A stretch of DNA of 5,686 bases from Ignavibacteria bacterium. GTDB lineage: Bacteria; Bacteroidota; Ignavibacteria; Ignavibacteriales; Ignavibacteriaceae. The notes under the pieces were generated by a model, which ran no database searches, was not told where the DNA came from, and saw only the letters and a program-made list of their open reading frames with translations. Position numbers and translations under genes: made by a program. Shown here in pieces: positions 1 through 5,686 of the stretch (the first letter of the stretch is position 1; every line of letters begins with the position of its first letter). The stretch spans positions 1-5,686 of the forward strand of contig JAUSIA010000374.1 of NCBI GenBank assembly GCA_030648225.1. Direction: 5' to 3'.

Positions 1-66
1 ACAGCTTTCATCAGCTAAAGCTTTAATAATTTACACCAGCAAATTTAATTAAAAATAAATTGTTAA

Positions 67-88
67 ACCTCCCTGCCGGCAGGCACGT
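67..88. repeat. 22-bp palindromic repeat, copy 1
   Basis: The core at 72-83, CCTGCCGGCAGG, is a perfect 12-bp palindrome. Comparison with the second copy at 147-168 suggests a common ancestor: A, then a fully palindromic 20-mer CCTGCCTGCCGGCAGGCAGG, then T. This copy matches the 20-mer at 18 of 20 positions and keeps the flanking A and T. The consensus is my reconstruction from only two copies. The element is far more GC-rich than its surroundings, which fits a small dispersed repeat. Its function is unknown: a protein-binding palindrome, a hairpin or a mobile repeat are all possible. Confidence 0.65.
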
Positions 89-137
89 AACTTAAGGTAA
101 GAATTGATTTTTGTAATAGGTTACTTTAATAAAATTT

Positions 138-184
138 GTAGCACAGACCTGTCTGCCGATAAGCAGGTTAATAATCTGTGCTAC
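138..184. repeat. Stem-loop with perfect 10-bp arms enclosing another repeat
   Basis: The left arm GTAGCACAGA (138-147) and right arm TCTGTGCTAC (175-184) are exact reverse complements, separated by 27 nt. The loop contains the second copy of the 22-bp palindrome, whose CCTG (148-151) and CAGG (164-167) can pair to extend the structure into a two-tier hairpin. Neither strand has a long T-run right after the stem, so a classical intrinsic terminator is unlikely. I read it as a composite repeat: one palindromic element sitting inside another. Confidence 0.7.
147..168. repeat. 22-bp palindromic repeat, copy 2 (nested)
   Basis: This copy matches the reconstructed 20-mer palindrome at 16 of 20 positions and keeps the flanking A and T seen in copy 1. 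It shares CTGCCG with copy 1 (153-158 and 73-78) and the outer CCTG/CAGG ends. It is more decayed than copy 1 and sits exactly between the arms of the 138-184 stem. This suggests either insertion into the loop of that element or a composite unit that spreads as a whole. Confidence 0.55.
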
Positions 185-206
185 ATGAATAAGCAAATTA
201 TAACGG

Positions 207-230
207 TTGTCACGGACCATTCCGTGACAA
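207..230. repeat. GTCACGG hairpin, copy A
   Basis: TTGTCACGGA (207-216) and TCCGTGACAA (221-230) form a perfect 10-bp stem with a 4-nt loop. The reverse complement of the inner 20 bases (209-228) matches 264-283 at 17 of 20 positions, so this is the same element as copy B in the opposite orientation. No T-run follows on either strand, which argues against an ordinary terminator. The inverted pair resembles the arrangement of REP/BIME elements, but I see no associated transposase here. Confidence 0.75.
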
Positions 231-261
231 AAATATTAAGGTTTATGTACGATTGAAAATT

Positions 262-285
262 CAGTCACGGTTTGGACCGTGACTG
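262..285. repeat. GTCACGG hairpin, copy B, just past the propeller gene stop
   Basis: CAGTCACGGT (262-271) and ACCGTGACTG (276-285) form a perfect 10-bp stem with loop TTGG. The hairpin begins 11 nt downstream of the minus-strand gene's stop codon. Read on the minus strand it is followed by AATTTTC, a short T-run, so it could act as a weak terminator or 3' mRNA stabiliser for that gene. Its main identity is as the inverted partner of copy A, with 31 nt between the two hairpins. A regulatory role is inference; the structure itself is plain in the sequence. Confidence 0.75.
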
Positions 286-296
286 CCAGGATAAAA

Positions 297-3065
297 TTAT
301 TTTACAAGTAGAAGCTTTTTAGTATCCTGAAATGAAAGCTGCTTATTTGTGGATACAGCTTTTATAGCATAGAAATAAACACCCGATGCAAATTCATCTG
401 CATTCCAGGAAATTTCATAAAACCCTTCATTTTGAATTCCATTTACAAGCTCAGCAACCTCCTGTCCAAGTGAATTCATTATTACTATTTTAACTTCACT
501 TTCAAGCGGTATTGAATATTTAATATTTGTTACAGGATTGAATGGGTTTGGATAATTTTGTGAAAGACTGTATGTCTGCGGAGTGAAATCAACATCAGCA
601 TAAATTATTTTGGAATGTTCAAATGAACCATCAAAATCAATCTGCTTAAGTCTATAAAGAATTCTTCCGCTGTAAGAGATATCGCTGTAGCTATCATTAA
701 AATTATAAGATTGAAGCTCTGTTGTTGTTCCCTTGCCATCAATAAAACCAATTGTTTCCCATTCATTGTTCTTAAACTTTCTTTCAATCTCAAAGCCTCT
801 GTTATTTGTTTCAGTTGCTGTAATCCAGTTTAACACAATTTCATTATCAACAATATTTGCATTAAATGATGTCAGCTCTACTGGAATTGTAAAATCAATA
901 AAAGCTTCATACACTCCTCTGCCATGAGTTCCTGCTCTTAACATCTGGTTTGAAGGTGAATAATCAAGATGCATTATTACAGTATTAGGAAGCCCGTCAG
1001 CTATCTCTGTCCAGGTTGTTCCATCATCTTGTGTTAAAAATACACCAACATCTGTTGCAGCAAAATATGTATTGGGATTCTGCGCATCATAATTATAAAT
1101 AAAAATATCATTAACAGGAGAGTCAGGAAGATTTCCATGAATGCTTACCCAGCTTGTTCCGCCGTTAGTTGTTTTATAAACTTTATTTGTTCCAAATCCG
1201 GAAAAGGTAAGGAATACAGCATTAGAGTTTGTTGGATGAACATAAACAGAAGTTATCGTTCTTGCGGGAAGACCTGATGTTACATTTATCCAGGTTGCTC
1301 CTCCATCGGTTGATTTGAAAACCTGACTGCTTGAAGTTGCATACATAATTGTAGGATTACTTTTACTTATTGCTAATTCTCTTACAGCAGAAGAACCATT
1401 TACATTACCTGAAATTGCTGTCCAGTTGCTGCCGTTATTTGTAGTTCTGTAAACTCTCTGCCTTGCAACAAAAAACTCACCGGAATTATTTGGATGAGCA
1501 ATAATAGGCGCAACCCAGGTTACATTTTCAGAACCTATACCACTTGTAGCACTACTCCAGCTTGTGCCGCTATTTGTTGTACGACGCAAACCACCGTTTT
1601 GTGTTTCTCCCAGAATAAAATTAGAGTCGAAAGGATTGAAACAAACTTCACCACCATCTCCACCAAAAGCCGCTGCCCAGTTAAGTGTTGAGAAGGTTTG
1701 CTGTGTTCCATTATCCTGGGTGCCTCCAAGAATTCTTCCCGGATCAAAAGGACTTGCTGCTATCCTGTAAAATTGTGTTAATGTTAAATTCTGATTTAAG
1801 TTTACAAATGAAGCTCCGTTATTTGTTGTTCTCCAGATTCCGCCATCATTAGTAACAATAAATGTATTCTGATCTGTTGGGTGAAAGAAAAGATTATGCT
1901 GATCTACATGAACATTCCCTCCTGTGTAGCCATTTGTAATATTTGTGAAAGGAGCTGCACCATTGGTTGTTCTGTAAACATCTATGGTTCCTATGTAAAC
2001 CTGATCGGGATTCCATGGGTTTACTTTGCAATGTAAATCATACCATGCTTGTCCACCATCTAAAGATGAAGTCAAAAAGCTCCAGTTAGCTCCATAATTG
2101 GTTGATTTATATGCAGAGACTGAACTTCCAGAATAAACTGCTGCATACATAACAGAAGGATTACTTCTGCAATAATCAAAATGTGTTCTCGTCCCGGATG
2201 ATAATCCTGTTCCGAAAGCTGAAAAAGCAGCTCCGCCATCAGTTGATCTCCTCAAGCCACCGATTCCTGAACCAACTGCAAATGCAGTATCCCCTGTTAA
2301 TGAGAATAAAACATCATCACATCTTCCTGCAATAAGCTGAGACCATGATATTCCTGCATCAGTGCTTCTGTATAAGCCGTTAATACCCAAAGCAGCAAGA
2401 AGTTGATTGTTATTCCCAGGTCTAACAGTTAATCTTGAAATGTAAGTTCTCTGTGGTAATCCATTTGTTATGTGTATCCAGTTTGTTCCACCATCAGTAG
2501 ATTTAAGAACCCCGACACCATAATAAGAGGCTATACTATAAGTAGCTTCACCTGTTCCGGCATAAATAATATTTGGGTCTGCCGGATCCAGAACTATAGC
2601 TCCCATAGCAAGAGAAGGTTGAGTATCGGTTAAAGGCTGCCAATTAACGCCGCCATCAATTGATTTCCAAACGCCGCCATTTGCCGGACCGATATAAATT
2701 ATATTTGAATTAGTTGGATGATATGTTCCCGTGACAATTCTTGAAGAAATATTTCCATAATCAGGATAAGAACCTGGTGTTGGTCCAAGACTAACCCAGG
2801 TTATATTTTCTACTATTCCATTAGTGATTCTTTGAGCATCACGCTGCCTGATTGCATTCAGATAAGCATTTTCAGGAATGAAATCATTTGGAAAAGCACG
2901 CTGTTCATAAAACCACCATTCGCGTGCAAATGGTTTTTTGTTTTTTACCTCTTCAGGTGCAGAAGTGAAAATACTGTTTTCGAGTAAATTACCTGTGTAT
3001 TCAACCTGTGCAAAATTCAGAATGCTGAACAGAAAGAAAAGAGTTAGCAGTTCAATACGTTTCAT
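297..3065 (-). CDS. Secreted Asp-box (BNR) beta-propeller protein with type IX sorting domain
   Basis: This 922-residue protein is complete, with TAA at 297-299. Residues 1-19 form a signal peptide (basic start, hydrophobic core, probable cut after NFA). Residues 44-80 contain an aromatic-rich FAREWWFYEQRAFPNDF segment. From about 88 to 720 run Asp-box repeats of the S/T-x-D/N-x-G-x-x-W/F type, at residues 135, 189, 234, 274, 321, 366, 413, 496, 541, 585, 632 and 678. Spacing is 40-54 residues except for one 83-residue gap at 413-496, which probably hides a degenerate blade. The count suits two tandem seven-bladed propellers, as in sortilin/GH74-like folds. Residues 728-826 look like a fibronectin-like module. 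Residues 832-922 (YSLSQNYPNPFNP, ending KKLLLVK) are a type IX secretion sorting domain. The protein should be exported to the periplasm by Sec, then moved outside and probably anchored to the surface. I see no assignable catalytic residues, so adhesion, binding or glycan hydrolysis all remain open. The start is fixed by the signal peptide; a weak AAGGTAGGG (3070-3078) precedes it. Confidence 0.93.
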   Translation of the reverse strand: MKRIELLTLFFLFSILNFAQVEYTGNLLENSIFTSAPEEVKNKKPFAREWWFYEQRAFPNDFIPENAYLNAIRQRDAQRITNGIVENITWVSLGPTPGSYPDYGNISSRIVTGTYHPTNSNIIYIGPANGGVWKSIDGGVNWQPLTDTQPSLAMGAIVLDPADPNIIYAGTGEATYSIASYYGVGVLKSTDGGTNWIHITNGLPQRTYISRLTVRPGNNNQLLAALGINGLYRSTDAGISWSQLIAGRCDDVLFSLTGDTAFAVGSGIGGLRRSTDGGAAFSAFGTGLSSGTRTHFDYCRSNPSVMYAAVYSGSSVSAYKSTNYGANWSFLTSSLDGGQAWYDLHCKVNPWNPDQVYIGTIDVYRTTNGAAPFTNITNGYTGGNVHVDQHNLFFHPTDQNTFIVTNDGGIWRTTNNGASFVNLNQNLTLTQFYRIAASPFDPGRILGGTQDNGTQQTFSTLNWAAAFGGDGGEVCFNPFDSNFILGETQNGGLRRTTNSGTSWSSATSGIGSENVTWVAPIIAHPNNSGEFFVARQRVYRTTNNGSNWTAISGNVNGSSAVRELAISKSNPTIMYATSSSQVFKSTDGGATWINVTSGLPARTITSVYVHPTNSNAVFLTFSGFGTNKVYKTTNGGTSWVSIHGNLPDSPVNDIFIYNYDAQNPNTYFAATDVGVFLTQDDGTTWTEIADGLPNTVIMHLDYSPSNQMLRAGTHGRGVYEAFIDFTIPVELTSFNANIVDNEIVLNWITATETNNRGFEIERKFKNNEWETIGFIDGKGTTTELQSYNFNDSYSDISYSGRILYRLKQIDFDGSFEHSKIIYADVDFTPQTYSLSQNYPNPFNPVTNIKYSIPLESEVKIVIMNSLGQEVAELVNGIQNEGFYEISWNADEFASGVYFYAIKAVSTNKQLSFQDTKKLLLVK

Positions 3066-3163
3066 CAGACCCTACCTTTTATAATTAAAATTGATATTAG
3101 CAAGTTATCTCTTATCAAAAATAAATCCAACAAAAAGTTAGTTAAAAATGTTATTTTAAAGGG

Positions 3164-3201
3164 TTAATATAATCTATTCAACATTTTTACCGGTCTATAA
3201 T
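3164..3201 (+). promoter_or_regulatory. Possible recQ promoter with two TATAAT boxes
   Basis: The 157-bp gap between the divergent genes must hold promoters for both. On the plus strand there are two exact TATAAT hexamers, at 3168-3173 and 3196-3201, the second ending 21 nt before the recQ start codon. Neither has a good TTGACA-like box at 16-18 nt; TTCAAC at 3177-3182 lies only 13 nt from the second. In DNA this AT-rich such hexamers can arise by chance, so this is a weak call. For the minus-strand gene I see only a poor match (TTGATA, minus strand 3118-3113). Confidence 0.25.
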
Positions 3202-3222
3202 TATTTTTTAACATAAAAGAAA

Positions 3223-5686
3223 ATGAATCATCAGGAAGCATTAAAAAAATATTTTGGACATGAAAACTTTCGTTATGGGCAGGATGAGATAATTGAATCT
3301 ATTCTGAATGGTGAAAATGTTCTTGCTGTTCTTCCTACCGGTGCGGGAAAATCAATATGCTACCAAATACCGGCTTTAATATCAGATAATTTTTCTATTG
3401 TTATCTCTCCATTAATTGCTTTAATGAAAGACCAGGTTGATGCTCTGAATCAAAAAGAACATTTAGCTTCATTCATCAATAGTACTATGACTTTCACTGA
3501 GAGTGAAGAGGTTCTTCAGAATATTGCTTATGGAAAAACTAAAATACTTTATATTGCACCTGAGAGACTTACCAACATAACTTTTGCAGAAAGATTAAAG
3601 AAACTAAATCCCTGTTTCCTTTTTATTGATGAAGCACATTGTATCAGCGAATGGGGACATAACTTCCGTCCAAGTTATACAAGAATAAAAGAGTTTATTG
3701 ATTACATCCGGATAAAAAAAGTTTCTGCTTTCACGGCTACCGCAACACCCGAAGTAATAAAAGATATAACTGAGCAGCTTGGATTTAAAGAACCAAAAAT
3801 AATTGTAAAAGGATTTGAGAGAGATAACCTTCATCTGAATGTTCTCTTAACCAAAAAGAAAAATGCAAAATGTCTCGAACTTATCTCAATCAATAAAACC
3901 CCGGCAATTATTTACACTTCCTCAAGAAAAAAAGCCGAAGAAATATCTGAATATCTAAACATGCATAAAATAAAATGTTCTTATTATCATGCCGGTTTAA
4001 ACCCAATAGAAAGAAAAAAAGTGCAGGAAGATTTTTTGAAGGATGTAGTTCCAGTTATTGCAGCTACAAATGCTTTTGGAATGGGAATAGATAAAAAAGA
4101 TATCAGGCTCATCATTCATTACAATACACCCGGCTCAATTGAAAATTATTACCAGGAAATTGGAAGAGCAGGAAGAGATGGAGCTGACTCACAGGTTTAT
4201 CTTTTACATGATGAATCAGATATAAGAATTCAAAATTATTTTCTCTCTCAATCTCATCCCGATAAAGAGATTATATTAAAAATTTATAATTCAATTTGTG
4301 ATTACGGTAAAGTAGCTGTTGGAAATATTTCCGAAAAAGAAATTCCGCTTTACCTGGATTTTATCTCTGCCCATACAAAAAAAGAAATCTCTAAAGGGCT
4401 TTTATTCTCTGCATTAAGATTTCTTGAAGCAGCCGGTTATTTAAGAGTCCTTTCTGAATATGACAGGAAAGAAAATATTCAGGTTCTTTGGAATAAAGAG
4501 AGACTAAAAGAATTTGTTAAAGGTTCTGTTAGTAATTCAGTTAAAGAATTAATTCTCTTGCTTATAAGAGAGTATGGAGGTGAAATATTCAGCAAGCCGA
4601 TCCAGATTTCAATTTCACAGTTTTCATCAAAGCTTGGTTTAAATTTTTATGAAACAAATGAAACTTTAACAGTCCTTACCAACATGGGAATAATTTCTTA
4701 TGAAGAACCTTTAACTAAAGAGAGTGTTATTCTTACTCAACCCAGAGCAGAAGTTAAAAATCTAAAGCTTGATTATAAAAAGATCCTTGAAAGCTATATC
4801 AATCTTCAGAAAAAGATTGATAAAATGGTTGACTATGTTTTTACAGATGAATGCCGTTTCAGATTTATTTTAAAATACTTTGGTGAAAAGGCTGATAATT
4901 ATAGCTGCAACAAATGCGACAGATGCTTAACTGATGTAAGAACCACTGAGAATGTAAGGAAATATATTTCAGAAGTAATTCTTAAAACATTTTTTGAAAG
5001 CAAAAAGAATTTAACTGAAGCCCTTTTAATTAATATTTTAAGAGGAACTGCAAAATCATTAGATGATCCCTGGATAAGCTCTTTTGGTGTTTGCAGGAAT
5101 TATACACGCAATGAACTGAAAAGAATAATTCATTATTTGATTGAACAGGATTTTATATCTGAAATAAAAGAGAAGGCGCGAGTATTAAGGATCACTGAAA
5201 AAGGATTGAAAGAAATCGGGAATGAAGTTGTTATAACAGAAGAAAAAACTTCTGAAGATTATTCTGAAAATCTTGCTCTGTTCAACCAGTTAAGAGAAGT
5301 GAGAAGCAGAATATCAAAAAAGTTTAACCAGAATGGTTTGATAATCTGTCCTGATGAAATTATGAGAGAAATTGCTAACATCAAACCAAAAACAAAAACA
5401 GAGTTTCTTTTAATTAAAGGAACTTCTCCACGTATGTTTTATAAAGTTGGTGAGGATTTTCTGGAAATAATCAGGAATTTCTCTGTTGATTCTGAGAGCC
5501 AAATTAAAAAAGAGGAACAAAAGAATCTTCCTTCAAACATACAGGAAACATATTCATTATTAAAAAAAGGATACAGCTTAAAAGATATTGCACAATTAAG
5601 AAAAACATCAGAGGCTGTAATCTCAATGCAGATTGAAAGTATAATAGAATATGACCCGCAGATTGAGATTGAACATCTCTTTAATT
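3223..5686 (+). CDS. recQ: RecQ-family ATP-dependent DNA helicase (3' end outside window)
   Basis: This is a superfamily 2 3'-5' DNA helicase acting in recombination and repair; 821 codons are visible and the end is cut off. Core motifs are intact: Walker A PTGAGKS (38-44), Ia SPLIALMKDQ (62-71), DEAH (136-139) with the aromatic-rich loop CISEWGHNFRPSY (140-152), III FTATAT (170-175), V AATNAFGMGID (280-290) and VI QEIGRAGRDG (311-320). Zinc-site cysteines are C544, C562, C565 and C568. About 220 residues separate motif VI from the first cysteine, against about 50 in E. coli RecQ. This insert (about 345-540) looks winged-helix-like, as in the shorter Bacteroidota RecQ. After it come an RQC-like winged helix (about 580-665, ILRGTAKSLDD and LRITEKG), an HRDC domain (about 680-760) and a C-terminal helix-turn-helix resembling HTH_40 (from about 769, GYSLKDIAQLRKTSEAVI). 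The start is secure: TAA lies in frame three codons upstream, and the next Met is after Walker A. The ribosome site is only a purine run (AAAAGAAA). Confidence 0.95.
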   Translation, partial: MNHQEALKKYFGHENFRYGQDEIIESILNGENVLAVLPTGAGKSICYQIPALISDNFSIVISPLIALMKDQVDALNQKEHLASFINSTMTFTESEEVLQNIAYGKTKILYIAPERLTNITFAERLKKLNPCFLFIDEAHCISEWGHNFRPSYTRIKEFIDYIRIKKVSAFTATATPEVIKDITEQLGFKEPKIIVKGFERDNLHLNVLLTKKKNAKCLELISINKTPAIIYTSSRKKAEEISEYLNMHKIKCSYYHAGLNPIERKKVQEDFLKDVVPVIAATNAFGMGIDKKDIRLIIHYNTPGSIENYYQEIGRAGRDGADSQVYLLHDESDIRIQNYFLSQSHPDKEIILKIYNSICDYGKVAVGNISEKEIPLYLDFISAHTKKEISKGLLFSALRFLEAAGYLRVLSEYDRKENIQVLWNKERLKEFVKGSVSNSVKELILLLIREYGGEIFSKPIQISISQFSSKLGLNFYETNETLTVLTNMGIISYEEPLTKESVILTQPRAEVKNLKLDYKKILESYINLQKKIDKMVDYVFTDECRFRFILKYFGEKADNYSCNKCDRCLTDVRTTENVRKYISEVILKTFFESKKNLTEALLINILRGTAKSLDDPWISSFGVCRNYTRNELKRIIHYLIEQDFISEIKEKARVLRITEKGLKEIGNEVVITEEKTSEDYSENLALFNQLREVRSRISKKFNQNGLIICPDEIMREIANIKPKTKTEFLLIKGTSPRMFYKVGEDFLEIIRNFSVDSESQIKKEEQKNLPSNIQETYSLLKKGYSLKDIAQLRKTSEAVISMQIESIIEYDPQIEIEHLFN

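Larger units (their letters stand above)
1..296. other. Gene-free intergenic stretch rich in palindromes
   Basis: No convincing coding region lies between the left edge and the stop codon of the minus-strand propeller gene. Positions 1-60 are very AT-rich, with only weak inverted repeats that chance could explain (3-8 with 17-22, and 42-47 with 56-61). From about 67 to 285 the stretch holds four GC-rich palindromic elements, listed separately, linked by AT-rich spacers. The contrast in base composition and the close packing suggest a landing zone for small dispersed repeats rather than a degraded gene. Confidence 0.8.

Noticed and set aside
1..11. Start of a minus-strand gene leaving the window (ATGAAAGC read from 11 down)
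   Set aside because: Only three codons could be seen and no ribosome site precedes it; it cannot be supported without the sequence to the left.
2..52. Tail of an upstream plus-strand gene ending with TAA at 50-52
   Set aside because: Only 16 codons are visible with no recognisable motif; an open run of this length is expected by chance.
138..184. Classical intrinsic terminator
   Set aside because: The 27-nt loop is long and neither side carries a proper T-run; the repeat reading explains it better.
207..285. Possible mini CRISPR array: two 24-bp repeats with a 31-nt spacer
   Set aside because: The two copies are in opposite orientations, each is a full palindrome, there are only two, and no cas gene is present.
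605..1770. Several short open frames of 60-70 codons within the propeller gene on both strands
   Set aside because: They overlap a long, clearly conserved reading frame and have no recognisable domains; they are shadows of its repetitive composition.
297..3065. Sialidase or other defined glycoside hydrolase
   Set aside because: Asp-boxes occur in sialidases, but no FRIP motif or arginine triad is evident, and Asp-boxes alone also occur in non-enzymatic propellers.
3604..3834. Minus-strand frame of 76 codons within recQ
   Set aside because: It is antisense to the DEAH and motif III region of an intact helicase and shows no motif of its own.
3223..5686. Broken or frameshifted recQ
   Set aside because: The reading frame is open from 3223 to the edge and all motifs fall in one frame; the only incompleteness is the window boundary.

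Overview
The window looks like a stretch of chromosome from an AT-rich bacterium of the Bacteroidota/Chlorobiota/Ignavibacteriota group, most likely an Ignavibacteria relative. Three things support this: a C-terminal type IX secretion sorting domain with the phrase LSQNYPNPFNP, typical of that group; a RecQ helicase of the long type with a Bacteroidota-like insert; and weak Shine-Dalgarno signals. The placement is inferred from protein style, not from a marker gene.

Layout. Positions 1-296 hold no convincing gene but are packed with GC-rich palindromes standing out from AT-rich DNA. There are two degenerate copies of one 22-bp palindrome (67-88 and 147-168). The second copy sits in the loop of a separate 10-bp stem (138-184). 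Two further hairpins (207-230 and 262-285) are the same element in opposite orientations. A complete minus-strand gene (297-3065) encodes a 922-residue exported protein: signal peptide, about 13-14 beta-propeller blades marked by 12 Asp-box repeats, a fibronectin-like module and a type IX sorting domain. A 157-bp divergent intergenic region follows. From 3223 to the right edge runs the 5' part of a recQ gene (821 codons, no stop reached). It has a complete helicase core, a four-cysteine zinc site, RQC-like and HRDC domains and the start of a C-terminal helix-turn-helix domain.

The two genes are divergently transcribed and show no functional link: one makes a surface or secreted propeller protein, the other a DNA repair helicase. 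I see no defence island, phage, CRISPR array or new multi-gene system. The most interesting material is the dense palindrome cluster at 60-290, with nested elements and base-pair-preserving differences between copies, and the RecQ architecture, which combines domains I usually associate with two separate RecQ forms.
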